Assembly (NCBI GenBank): GCA_029582265.1
Contig: CM055823.1
Location: forward strand, 20,580,827-20,644,826
DNA from: Zoroaster sp. YZ-2022
Lineage: Eukaryota > Echinodermata > Asteroidea > Forcipulatida > Zoroasteridae
Direction of reading: 5' to 3'
Length of the DNA: 64,000 nucleotides
Position 1 is the stretch's first letter, and each line of letters starts with the position of its first letter. Below, one piece after another: positions 22,580 to 33,713 of this stretch. The notes beneath the pieces were generated by a model that ran no database searches, was not told the DNA's origin, and saw only the letters and a list, made by a program, of their open reading frames with translations. Made by a program: the position numbers and the translations under genes.

Positions 22580-25500
22580 CTGTAGAACATCATCTACAAC
22601 GTCAAGAAAAGGAAACCTAATTCGCCTGTGAAAGTCCGGCACACTCTAGACCGAGAACCTCCGCTAACAATTTATATTGGCCTCAATATACATGCGCTGA
22701 CTAGGAGCAAGAAAATCGTCCAACAGTTACATACAATGGGTATCAGTGTTTCCTACGACAGGGTGATGCAGCTTGAAGACTGGCTCGCCAGAGCTGTATG
22801 CGAGAGGTTTGAAGATGATGGTGCAGTAGCTCCGACTATTCTTCGGAAAGGTCTCTTCACTGTAGGAGCTCTTGACAATCTCGACCATAATCCGAGCTCA
22901 ACCACGTCAAAGACATCTTTCCACGGCACGGGAATAAGTCTTTTCCAATTCCCAAGTGAGAGGGAACCTGGTGTGACTAGACAGCCTGTTGCTATACCAC
23001 CATCTGGGTCACAGACTCATTCGCTTCCAGACAGTTATGCCTCTGTTCCTGCTGTTTCGCTGAAGACCACCGATGTTGCTGTTCCACAGAATAATGTTCA
23101 ACCCATCAAATCTGTTTTACCAGATGCAAGACGTGACGAATATGGCTGGATAGAACATGGTCTTCAACTTGTCAATGATACGGAACTGGGCAAGGAGAAT
23201 TCGCTTACATGGTCTGCCTATCATGCCTCTAAGCAAGAGGTGACAGTAGAGCCGTCAGCTGTATGTGCACTACTTCCTCTGTTTTATGAAAAGTCAGCCA
23301 CACCTGCAATGATTAAACATGGCATGGATGTCCAAAGGCAAGCAACAGAGTACCTTAACCCAGGACAAATCCCAGTGACAACATTTGATCAACCGTTGTT
23401 TACGCTCGCCAAGTACATACAATGGAAATGGCCAGATACGTATGGAGAGAAAGTGCATGTGGTTATGATGGGAGGATTGTACATTGAGATGGCTTTATGG
23501 AACACTGTTGGAGATTTGTTACAGGGCTCCGGGTGGATAGCAGCCCTTACTGAAGCTGAGGTAGCCTCATCTGGAATTGCTGATTCATTCCTGAAAGCAG
23601 CTCACCTGACCAGAACTAGACACGCTCACCAAGTTACACTTTTGACCCTTAAGAAGCTTATCGACGAGGCATTCAACCAGGATTCCAGCGGTGCGAATGA
23701 TAACGACAGTTTTAATAACTGGCATGAGAGAATGTGTAAAAACTGTCCCACGTTCAAGTTCTGGGATTTGATTACGCAATATGAGATCCTCATTCTCATA
23801 TTTGTAAGAGCCCACCGGAGAGGAACTTCACACTGTACATTAGCGTTCTGGAGGAGCTCATGCCTTTGTTTTTCGCATTAGATCATGTGAACTATGCTAG
23901 GTGGCTGCCCGTCCATATCAGAGACATGAAATCTCTGCCGAAACCAATCAGAGATGAATTTGAGACTCGCCATCACTGGGTAATCTCAAAGTCGACCCAC
24001 AGATATTCTGCTATACCCGTTGATCAAGCGCACGAGCAGGAAAACAAAGTTGTGAAGGGTTCCGGTGGTGCAGTAGGACTAACTGAAAATCCAGTCGCCT
24101 TCAAACGTTGGATGACCTCTGGACCAGAACTCGCCAGACTTATGAAGCAGTTCGAGAATGAATATATTCTTGATGATGACCCGGAAACCCTACGAATTTC
24201 GAGCACCATGAAGAGGGACTCGCCGCACAGAAAGCGTTCCAGCAACAGGTTGATAGCCTATCTAAAGTCATACAAAAGATGGGCAATCCTTTCCTGGATG
24301 ATTTTCCCGAGTTAGTAACTCTTGACAGTCGTAACTGCACGAGTGAGACCATAGTGAATACAATCCGTACACTGGAAGACATTGGTACGAAAAAGTATCA
24401 GGAGTATGTGACAACAGTCCTTGTGGATCGCACTCGCTCCATACACGATCCGATTTCAAAGAATTCGCTACCCTTATTCTCGACAAAAGTCAAAGCTAAA
24501 TCCAAGGACGGCAAGAAAGTAAAAGTGCTTGAGAACAATGTGGCACTCTTAGGACAGTTATACATCTCCTTGCAAAATAGGGATGGTGATATCAATGAAT
24601 TCTTCGCACATGAGGTTCAGTCATATCCTCCTTCCCTGTCTGACTTTGGCAAGCTGAACCTGCCAGGTACAAAATCTCAATTGTTGCAATGCATCGAGGA
24701 GCCGAACCAGACAGAGCCACCTGCATCATTTGACTGCAAAGTCCTGGACGGTGCTGTGATTGTGCACTGCTTGCCTGTAACACATGTCAGAACATTCCAC
24801 GAATATGCAGACAATGTGTTCATTCCCTACCTGGAACGACAGCTAAAGACCACCAAACGACTGGACCTTGTTTGAAGGAGTCAACCAGGGAAAACCGAGG
24901 GAAAGGTACGCGCAGAAAGGTATCTGGTGACACCAAGCTGCCAACCAACTGGAATGACTTCCTCCGTGATCCTATCAACAAGAAAGAACTGTTTGAATTT
25001 CTTTCCTCAAAGGTGGCAGAGTTCAACTGTCCCGCAGGCAGTTCGGTATACATCACAGCTGGAGAGAATGTTATATGCATTGGAACTGAGATCGAAATGT
25101 CCATGTGCAATCAGGAGGAGGCCGACACGAGGATCGTGGTTCACGTGAAGCATGCATTGGAGAATGGTTCAAAATTGTCCAAGTGCGCACCGTGGACACA
25201 GACATTGTTGTTGTCCTTACTGGCATGTTTCATGATCTTTCACATATTAACTCAGATGTAGACCTATGGGTAGCCTACGGAGTGGGAAAGAACTACACAC
25301 ATTACAGTATCAATGCCATCTGTGCACGCCTCGGTGAACCTAAATCAAGGTCCCTACCCATGTTCCACGCCTTCTCAGGATGTGATACCACGTCAGCATT
25401 TCGAGGGAAGGGAAAGAAATCATTCTGGCAAGCATGGCATGCATATGATGCAATCACAAATGCTTTCGTACACCTGGCCACACATCCATTTGAGCATGTT

Positions 25501-25926
25501 GATTTGGAATCTGAAACATTTAAGAAGATCGAGCGACTAGTTATCATAGTGTAAGACAAAACAAGCAATTTGACCAATGTAAACAGTGCACGTATGGAGA
25601 TCTTCTCCCAGAAGAGTCAAGCTGTAGACAAAATTCCACCTACTCAGAATGCACTTCTGCAGCACACAAACAGGGCAGTGTACCAGGCTGGCATCTGGGT
25701 TACCAGCATGTTAGCACAACAAAAACTTCCAAGTCCAGCTGGATATGCTTGGAAAAAAGTCGCCGAATCTTGGGAACCTGTCTGGACAACAATTCCCGAA
25801 GCTTCTCGTGCTTGCAGAGAATTTATCAAATGCGGCTGCAAAAGAGATTGTACAGTGTGCAAATGTAGCAAGGCTAATCTCCCTTGTACATCTCTTTGCC
25901 GGTGTAAATGTTCTACCAGATCATAA
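22580..25926 (+). pseudogene. Large transposon-encoded protein, frame-broken, Cys-rich tail
   Basis: Conserved segments continue across three frames. They include SYDRVMQLEDWLARAV, VVMMGGLYIEMA, GIADSFLKA, FALDHVNYARWLPVHIRDM, QAHEQENKVVKGSGGAVGLT, MGNPFLDD, FFAHEVQSYPPSLSDFGKL, NQEEADTRIVVHVKHA, VRTVDTDIVVVL, FSGCDTTSAF and a tesmin-like Cys-rich tail (CGCKRDCTVCKCSK...CRCKC). This is a family of roughly 1000-residue uncharacterised proteins that are highly repeated in marine invertebrate genomes. EEADTR plus VDTD resembles the acidic core of XPG/PIN nucleases (inference). Frame breaks lie near 23810, 24200, 24870 and 25185. The start is unclear; the frame opens upstream of 22628 after a TAG at about 22577. 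Confidence 0.7.
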
Positions 25927-26263
25927 GGTCAGTCACAGCAAAGATCCTGGTCTGATGCCACATTTGAACGAATATCATATCATTATTTTAATTTGTTTTG
26001 GCGGCCATGTTGGATTTTGGACGCCATCTTGAAAATAAGTGACATATACAATGTACCTTGCCCTGAATCAGTTTCACTGACCTAAAAAAAAACTGATTTG
26101 ATACCTCATTTGTCTATCTGTGACTTCTACAGCCAGAGATATATGATATTTCAGTTTTGCTGGCGGCCATTTTGATTTTGGCCGCCATCTTGGAAAATCT
26201 GAAACGGTCAGGATGGCTCCTAGGCTAAAATCAATTGATAGGTCCAAACGAAGCTCCATACCA

Positions 26264-26809
26264 TGGAGTGTCGTGGCCGAGCGGTCTAGCGCACCGAACT
26301 CAAGTTCTGGTGTTGCCAGCAGCAGGGTGTGGGTTCGAGCCCCGGTCGTGACACTTGTGTCCTTGAGCAAGGTACTTAACCATAATTGCTTCGTCCTTCG
26401 GATGGGACGTAAAGCCGTAGGTCCCGTGTGTTGTATAATGCACGTAAAGTGGATTGTCGTGCGGTCTAGCGCACTGAACTCAAGTTCTGGTGTTGCCAGC
26501 AGCAGAGTGTGGGTTCGAGCCCCGGCCGTGACATCTGTGTCCTTGAGCAAGACACTTAACCATAATTGCTTCTCTCCACCCAGGGGTTAAATGGGTACCT
26601 GTGAAGGCAGAGATGGTTTGCTCTATATGCGCTAGAAATGGCAGCAATTGAGCTGTATACTCCCCAGGGAGCTGAGATGGTTTCAGGAATGATTTATGAG
26701 CCTTATGAGCCTTATGAGCAGGGATAATAATATAATGCGCCTTGAGCGCCACTTAGTTGGTGGATACGTGCGCTATATAAATCTATACATTATTATTATT
26801 ATTATTATT
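26264..26809 (+). mobile_element. tRNA-derived SINE with two tRNA-like heads
   Basis: The head reads TGGAGTGTCGTGGCCGAGCG (box A) and GGTTCGAGCCCCG (box B). A second head with the same boxes follows about 190 bases on. The body ends GCGCTATATAAATC and an (ATT)n tail. Exact ATACCA copies flank it (26258-26263 and 26810-26815). It sits inside the right inverted repeat of the DNA transposon. Confidence 0.9.
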
Positions 26810-26869
26810 ATACCAAATTTGGGACTTTTGTCCGGCTGGTAACATTAAAGTTGCTAAGCCACCTGACTA

Positions 26870-26888
26870 ATACGCTCACGGTAAACAT
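26870..26888 (-). CDS. Metalloprotease exon 1, 5' part: start codon and first residues
   Basis: ATG at 26888 (context CACCATG) encodes MFTVSV. Removing the 22224-26869 element and one ATA copy joins this in frame to the signal-peptide core at 22220. This confirms both the start codon and the insertion point. Upstream of 26888 the promoter was not recognised. Confidence 0.65.
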
Positions 26889-28778
26889 GGTGCTATTTGA
26901 TTGTTACTGTCTGTAGTCAAAGCGATACTTTGTCGTTTGTGTGAAGAAAGTGCGCTTTTAAGGCCAATTTATACCCTTAAAATAAATTCATTCATTAATA
27001 GTCAAAGTTGTGTAGCAGTGTGTAGCAGTTGTGTTTTAACATTTCATTTGTCATAAGCTGTTTCCCCTTGCAACATTAATCCATTTTAATGAACCTCTAA
27101 AAAAAGGTACAAAAATGCAACTTCACCATAGTCAAATAGTCAAGGTTGTGTAGCAGTTTATATACTCGATGGTTTAACGCATACCACCAGCGTGTTTTAA
27201 CATTTCATTTGTTATAAGTTGTTTCCCCTTTAATGTACCTCTAAAAAAAAGTACAACTAGAGGTATAGAGTTTGTTAAAAACAAACTCAGGGTGTTCGAG
27301 TGCGCCTAATAAGTAATATGACGTCATCACCCAAAGTTGTTAAAAGACAAAGAGTTACTTCAGGAGATATGAGTTTTCATAATATGTAATTAAAATACCA
27401 CATATTGTGTTATACTGAACTTTAAATTCCGGTTCAATCATGTGACGTTATTCATACTTCACAAAATGTTTCCTCATAATATGGGTGTCAATTGTGCCAC
27501 ATTTGGTAAAATTCTGTCTAATGTTTTTCTCAAGATAGCAAAAGGTGACTTTTTAAAAACCTGCCACTGTTTTTAAACTTGAACTTCCAGTTTGGACCGG
27601 AAGTAAGAGTCAATAAGGTCATGCCTTTGTATCAAATGTCGAGTCCTCCATGTTCTGTATGATTATGAAGGAATCAAAAAATTATCTATTGTGGTTCACA
27701 AGATATATTGTTTTATTATAATTAATTACATAATAATTCATCAGATGACCTCACCATGATGTCACAACGTTACCTGGAACTACATGTTAAGGTCTAACTA
27801 TTTGTTAAGCTATTAAGGTTCTTTGAACTCCGCAACTATGTTTTGACTGTACAAATAAATTTACAGATTATTATACAGTCCATTTTCGTAGTTTACAGAG
27901 CGCCTACGTTCGTACAGACAAGGTATAACAATGAAATGTAACATGGTGAACATATATTCATGAGCAATCGAATAGCCAATAAGAACAATATAAATTTGTT
28001 ACGATGGAAATCTATCCAATCACGATGCGCAGAAAGAGGCACGTGATCTTTAAACACTTCCTGGGCACATTGCCCACACAGCCATCATCAGCACCACTCG
28101 GTCTCACAGCTGTGAATAGAAAGTCTAAAAGTATAACAATAATAAACTTTGACTGGTGTAAAAATGGATCAAGAAGGATTGTACACTATGAGCTAGCATT
28201 AATTATCTAGAAACATCAACACTAGACTATCGATAACTGTCCATAATGACACAATTATTCTTCTTCATGATCATGACAAAATAACATTAACAGTTTGGTT
28301 CAATTTCTGAGATGGAGGCTTTGTGATCTGTGATGTCATGAAACATTTTTGGAAAAGTTACTAGTCACTTTATGAATGAAGAAAAAACTTACTTTTACAA
28401 ACACCACAATAATATTTAAATGTTTAGGCCTTAATCTTTTTATTTATTTATTTATTTTTGCTGTTTTTATATAAATATCAAAGACTAAAAATATAATGAA
28501 ACATATCATTTGGTTATTGCATAAATTAAAATGAAAAAACCTGAACTAACCATTTAAAACTTTGCTAGCCGGCTAACCAAAACCAATATTTAAAAATAAA
28601 TACCCAACAATTTATGGAAAGTTACTAACCATTGTTATTCTATACGCTTTTTCTGCCACATTGGTACCCTCAAGTGCGCGCCGGCCGTTTTTGCGCGCTA
28701 TAACAGGAGCTGCCAGTCGACAACTGGCACGCGTAACTCAATGAACGGGGCGTATACCGTTGCATAGTCGGACTCCTA
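26889..28778. other. Intergenic, dispersed repeat words only
   Basis: This region is upstream of the protease gene. It contains a ~110-base imperfect duplication (GTCAAAGTTGTGTAGCAGT...CATTTCATTTGT, near 27000 and 27130) and a GGTGTTCGAG/AAGTAATATGACGTCATC patch at 27290. A CCAGTTTGGACCGGAAGT patch at 27590 is related to the 147-bp repeat. No gene is recognised; a short 68-codon frame at 28004 has no features. Confidence 0.5.
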
Positions 28779-28779
28779 G

Positions 28780-29300
28780 CAGGCGCGGATCCAGGGGGGT
28801 CCGTGGGGGCACGTGCCTCCCGGGTAAATTGAGAAAAAAAATAAGGAAAAAAAGGGGGAAAATTATTTAGTCTACATTTCGTTTGCAATCGAGTGCAATC
28901 GAGCGCAATCTGTGATCGGGTGCAAAGCAAGCTAGTCTGGTTTCTTGACCCGATTCCTCCACGTCTATAAATTGTTCCGTTTCGTCTGAAGAAGGGTCGG
29001 GGTACCGTGTGGAAATTACAATCGCCGATGTCAATTTACTGTCGGATTCTACGCCAGTACGCATAGGCCTGCGAAGTACGATGAGTCTTGCAGCTGATCT
29101 GCTGATGGTTTTAACACAGGGCAAGGAACAGTATGAAATCAAGCCCTTTTCTTGAAAATTTCAACTGGACTGAATTAAAACCAAGAAAAATTCCGGATAA
29201 ATTAAAACTGAAGTCAAAAACTGCAAATTAAATGCCAAAAATCGGGGAGGGAAAAACTTATATTGTTGTAGTCATGACATCGGTAAAATAATGGCTAAAA

Positions 29301-29394
<94 letters not shown>

Positions 29395-29607
29395 TCCATA
29401 TAATCTTGAAAACTTTTGCACAAAAAGTCGGGTAAAACTGGCCAGGAATCGCCTCAGATTGCACCACAGAGCATCCAGAATCCAATATTTTCAGGGGCCC
29501 TTAAGCGGGCTCCGGACCCCACACCGTAAGGGCTTCGCGCGATTCGCGCCCGCATTCGTCCGTGTTGGGTGTGCCCTCCGTTTAAAAAATTCCTGGATCC
29601 GCGCCTG
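28780..29607. mobile_element. hAT-like element, CAGGCGCGGATCCAGG termini
   Basis: The 16-bp ends at 28780-28795 and 29592-29607 are perfect inverted copies, flanked on both sides by CCTAG (28775-28779, 29608-29612). The interior holds a minus-strand 91-codon frame (28867-29142) of unknown nature and a long TA microsatellite. hAT elements usually give 8-bp duplications, so the 5-bp match makes the class tentative. Confidence 0.65.
29304..29392. repeat. (TA)n microsatellite
   Basis: About 44 uninterrupted AT dinucleotides lie inside the hAT-like element. Open frames on both strands here are artefacts. Confidence 0.98.
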
Positions 29608-29661
29608 CCTAGCATTCCCAAATTCTTTCAGATGGTCTAGAGGTTGTATATAACCATTTCA

Positions 29662-30126
29662 GGGGCGGATCCAGGAAGTTTTAAGGGGGGAGGGTGGGGG
29701 TCAAGTTTTTTTTTTTTTTTAATGTCTGATAATAACCACCTGTTATGTTTTGTATTATTTGGGGTTTTGCCCCCCCCCCCCCCACCCCTGGATCCGCGTC
29801 GGAATTCCCATAATATATTTCCACCCTTTTCAGGGGAGGATTCATGATTTTTTGCAGGGGGGTTGGTTTTTCTTTTTCTTTATGTCCGAAAATAACCCCC
29901 TGTTATGTTTGTTATTATTTTTGGTTTTGACCCCCTAACACCCTCTGGATCCGCGCCTGAATTCCCATAATATAATTCCGCCCTTTTTAGGGGCGTATCC
30001 ATGAATGTTTGCAGGGGGTCAGGTTTAGGTTTTTCTTTTTCTTTATGTCTGATAATAACCCCTTTTATGTTTTGCATTATGTTGGGTTTTGACCCGCTAA
30101 CCTCCCCCCCTCGGATCCGCGCCTGA
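29662..30126. repeat. Array of three short GGATCC-ended mini-elements
   Basis: Three ~130-base units (about 29662-29803, 29832-29958 and 29990-30126) each begin with a CAGGGG-like end and finish CTGGATCCGCG(C/T). They contain ATGTCTGATAATAACC and are separated by AATTCCCATAAT. Their termini resemble those of the 28780-29607 element. A copy of the same array precedes the second piggyBac-like copy at about 33723-34126. Confidence 0.75.
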
Positions 30127-31009
30127 ATACCCATAATTTATTTCCTCCCTTTACCCCCTACAAGCGTCATTGTTTATTCCTCTTATCTGTAGTTATTATC
30201 TCTAATTATAACTAATCTGACGAACACAAGTTCCTGCCGTGTCTGCAAAACAGTTTATGATCTCGCAGGCATGCTATAAGTTTCAAAAGCTAATACTCGG
30301 CAACAAAAATAGTTGTTTTGCAGTGAAGGCAGTTTACAGTGGTTGTCGGATTAGCGAACGAAAAATACACTGATCCAAGAAGTACACACGGAAACCAGAT
30401 GTCTTAGTCATCAGAATTATGTATTGAACTCGATAAAACTGAATAACTGAACAACTACCGCAAAAGGAAATAGTCATAACATCAAAGGCAAGGGAATATT
30501 TACAGTGAAAAAAAAAAAAAAAATGAACTGAGAAAAAATATAAAAAAACTTGATCTGGAAAGAAAATCTATAAAAAAAGAAATGAAAACCACGTTCTCTT
30601 GGCCTTACAAGGAAATCTCAATAAAACCGAATAACTAAACAACTACCGCAAAAGGAAATAGGCATAACATAAAAGGCAACGGAATATTTACAGTGAAAAA
30701 AAAATAAACAACGAACTTAGAAAAAAACTAAAAAACTTGGTCTGGGGAAAGAAAAAAAAATTGATTTGGAAAAAAATATCATGAAAAAGGAAAATCATGT
30801 TCTCTTTGGCCTTTTTCTGTAACAGTGAAAAACAAAAAAATGAACTGAAAGAAATGACAACTTGATTTGGAAAAATAAGTAATAAAAAAAAATCAACAAG
30901 CTGAAGAATAACAAAATAATAATGAAAAATAATAACAAGATGTCATGACAATCATGAGTGTTCAGTCTCTGCTTGGTCTCTCTTTGCTCTAACTATGTGT
31001 CAGTTCTGT

Positions 31010-33246
31010 TCAGACCGCCATCACGCAGTCTCCACAGGTCACTTCAGGAGCAATTGTTCGAACTTGGCTGTGATTCGAACAAGTGTACCGATGACAGAAG
31101 TTGCATGCACGGGTTGTCCTCAGCCGTCTTTCGCCTCGTTGGTGGGGACACATGTGGCAAGGTCCGGTTGGGGCTGGGGTATCATCCATGGGTTGTTGTT
31201 GTAGGTGTTGTTGGTAGGAGACATTGTACCCAAGAAATCTCATTGCGGATTTCGTTGTTTGCCTCATGCCTGTTGGGTTAGCTGCCCGAATCTCAATTTG
31301 AGGTTCGACCAAGCTCTTGATGAGCTCCTGTAGGAAGGCGTGGCGACGGCTACTTTCCCTTCCATGCCACCCCGGGTTGAGTTCGAGCCACAGGACGTAG
31401 GCGTTGATTGCAGCCAAGTTGATGAGGTTGTAGAACACAACCAAGGGCCATCGCTTTGTCGTTCGTCCGCAATTGTAAACACTGCACATCTGGTCTACAG
31501 TGTCTACACCGGCTTTTGTGCCGTTGTAGTACTCGATGATGTGTGGCTTCTTAGTGACTGGGTTGGTTGCTGTGTCACGGTGCATGGTGGAGAGGAGTGT
31601 CACGTTCTTTTTCTGTTTTGGCACAAAGGACACAAGTGTCAAGTCGTCGTTGAAAACAAAACGGGATGAATTCACCTCTCTGCCGTGTACACTTTCTTTG
31701 CGCATTTCTTTCGGGACTTCGCGGCGATGGCCCTTGATGGTTCCTACGAGGGTCATCCGTTGGTCTAGCAAGTGTTCGGCTAAGGCCGCGCTTGTAAAGA
31801 AATTGTCACATGTGACGTTTCGTCCCGTTCCGTAGTAGGGCTGCACTAGATCTTTCACAACACGGGAACCAAGTTCAACTTCACGTCTGCCATCCTGCTT
31901 CCCGATGTATGGCTGTATGTTGCAAACATAGTGGTTTGCGCTGGCTACACAAGCCCAAAACTTCAGTCCATACTTTAATAATAATAATAATAATGTGTGG
32001 ATTTATATAGCGCACGTATCCACCAACTAAGTGGTGCTCAAGGCGCATTATATTATTATCCCTGCTCATAAGGCTCATAAGGCTCATAAATCATTCCTGA
32101 AACCATCTCAGCTCCCTGGGGAGTATACAGCTCAATTGCTGCCATTTCTAGCGCATATAGAGCAAACCAACTCTGCCTTCACAGGTACCCATTTAACCCC
32201 TGGGTGGAGAGAAGCAATTATGATTAAGTGTCTTGCTCAAGGACACAAGTGTCATGGCCGTGATTCGAACCCACATTATGTTGCTAACACCAGAACTTGA
32301 ATCCGGTAAGCTAGACCGCTCGGTTTCTTGGGCATATACTGTCTGAAGGAGCATCTCCCACGAAAAGCAACGAGCTGCTCATCAATGGTGAGGCATTCGC
32401 CGGGGCTATAATATCGGCGACACGAAGTGGCAAACATTTCGAACACTTCTCTTATGGGTGCAAATCTGTCGTTCTCCTTTCGTTGCTGTCGGGTAGTCAT
32501 ATCGTCAAAACAAAGCATCCTCAAAATATCTTGAAATCTCGTCCCAGACGTGGTCGATTGGCACACGGGTCGGCAAAACATGCCAGGCCTCCAGAAAGAA
32601 CTCACCCTTTCACGGTCCGACTTAGTCAGTCCGATGTAGAGCAGTAGCCCGATGGCTGACCGTAGCTCCATCATTGCGATGTTTTTCCATTGCTGCCCCC
32701 GCTTTGACAGACCAAACACATTGGTGTGGTTGACGATGAGTTGCAACATTGCAACCGGCATAAACAATTCGAAGAGGTGCAGTTTGGATGCATTTGTGGG
32801 TCCACATTTATCGGTCCCGGTTGGACATGGATCACATTGGCGGCACGCGCTCGTCCAACTCCTGCTCCGGGCACTTGGTCGTCCCAGACCCTACCATCCG
32901 GGGAAAGAAATGGTGGTGCAGCTGGTGGGGGATGGCGTGGGGCAGCTGGCTGGGGTGGTTGGGCAGCAGGCTGGGCACGGGGCCGACGACCACGGGCAGC
33001 TGGCTGGGGTGGTGGGGCAGCAGGCTGGGCACGGGGCCGACGACCACGGGCAGCTGGCTGGGATGGTGGGGCAGCAGGCTGGGTACGGGGCCGTCGACCA
33101 CGGGCAGCTCTCTGGGGTGGTAGGGCTTGCTGGGGCGGCGTGGCCGGCCGGGGCGGAGTGGCTTGCTGGGGCGGCGTGGCCGGCCGGGATGGGACGTCAT
33201 CTTCGCTGCTACTGTGGCTACTTTCATCGATGTCAGAGGCAACCAT
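31010..33246 (-). pseudogene. piggyBac-like transposase copy 1, broken
   Basis: It is nearly the same protein as copy 2 but broken in three ways. It lacks the first ~35 residues, where the minisatellite replaces them after the codon for MVAS. A 2-base insertion near 32797 shifts the frame just before the conserved domain. A SINE splits the frame after YMPKKP, between the first and second catalytic Asp. The C-terminal part (31010-31858) retains CDNFFTS, DTVDQM and the Cys-rich tail. It cannot make a functional enzyme as it stands. Confidence 0.9.
31977..32322 (-). mobile_element. tRNA-derived SINE, single-head, in transposase copy 1
   Basis: Minus strand: box A region (CCGAGCGGTCTAGC, 5' end lost), box B-like GGTTCGAATC, body and (ATT)n tail (AATAATAAT at 31979). 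The neighbouring bases match copy 2 directly at CGGTTTCTTGG, so the insertion is clean on that side but truncated at the head. It is the same subfamily as 50130-50474. Confidence 0.9.
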
Positions 33247-33261
33247 ATTACGAGTGCACGA

Positions 33262-33713
33262 AATGATTTAGAGCGCACGAAATGATTTCGAGAGCACAAA
33301 ATGATTTCGAGAGCACAAAATGATTGAGGGCACGAAATAACTTATTTTGAGCGAACGAAATGATTTTGAGAGCATGAATTGATTTCGAGAGCACGAAATG
33401 ATTTCGAGCACACGAAATGATTTCGAGAGCACGAAATGATTTCGAGAGCACGAAATGATTTCGAGGGCACGAAATGATTGAGGGCACGAAATAACTTATT
33501 TCGAGAGTATGAAATGATTTCGAGGGCACGAAATGATTGAGGGCATGAAATAACTTATTTCGAGAGCACGAAATGATTTCGAGCGCACGAAATGATTTCG
33601 AGAGCACGAAATGATTTCGAGACCACGAATTGATTTCGAGAGCACGAATTGATTTCGAGAGGACGAAATGATTTCGAGAGCACGAAATGATTTCGAGAGC
33701 ACGAAATGCATTT
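33262..33713. repeat. ~20-bp minisatellite, GCACGAAATGATTTCGAGA
   Basis: About 23 units of a CACGAAATGATTTCGAGAG-like word, with variants GAGGGCACGAAATGATTGAG and ATAACTTATTTCGAG. Each unit is partly self-complementary (CGAAATGATTTCG). It starts where the duplicate transposase copy loses its 5' end. Confidence 0.95.

Larger units (their letters stand above)
22224..26869. mobile_element. DNA transposon with ~0.33 kb inverted repeats, 3-bp target duplication
   Basis: The left end TAGTTAGGTGGCTTAGC and right end GCTAAGCCACCTGACTA are inverted copies and continue as repeats of roughly 330 bp, including AAGATGGCGGCCAAAATCC words. The exact 3-bp ATA lies on both sides (22221-22223, 26870-26872), and joining the flanks restores the frame of a host signal peptide. 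It carries one degenerate protein gene (22580-25926), and a SINE sits in its right repeat. The superfamily is not certain. The 3-bp duplication and the XPG/PIN-like acidic motifs of its product make me think of Academ; this is a low-confidence inference. Confidence 0.85.
13113..26888 (-). pseudogene. ADAMTS/reprolysin-like metalloprotease gene, transposon-split exon 1
   Basis: Ten exons on the minus strand would give a secreted zinc protease of about 400 residues: signal peptide, ADAMTS-type prodomain and adamalysin catalytic domain. The coding parts are 26888-26870 plus 22220-22174 (exon 1, split by a transposon), 21919-21856, 21160-20859, 18476-18324, 17774-17620, 15313-15251, 15068-14944, 14215-14087, 13607-13473 and 13137-13113. 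Codon phase joins cleanly at every junction except the third to fourth exon. The zinc motif HEIGHNLGIDHD is formed across a splice and is followed by a Met-turn IMSP. The stop TAG at 13115-13113 comes right after a GCYDD segment, so disintegrin, thrombospondin and spacer modules are absent, as in short reprolysins of some invertebrates. The split signal peptide and the phase clash suggest a dead copy, although nine exons look intact. Confidence 0.75.

Noticed and set aside
26276..26340. True tRNA genes at the SINE heads
   Set aside because: A and B boxes are present, but no cloverleaf acceptor stem closes and the same unit is part of dispersed SINE copies.
28867..29142. 91-codon minus frame inside the hAT-like element
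   Set aside because: The frame has a plausible composition but no known domain, no splice support and short length; left as unknown.
29291..29653. Open frame of Tyr-Ile repeats
   Set aside because: Translation of a pure TA microsatellite.
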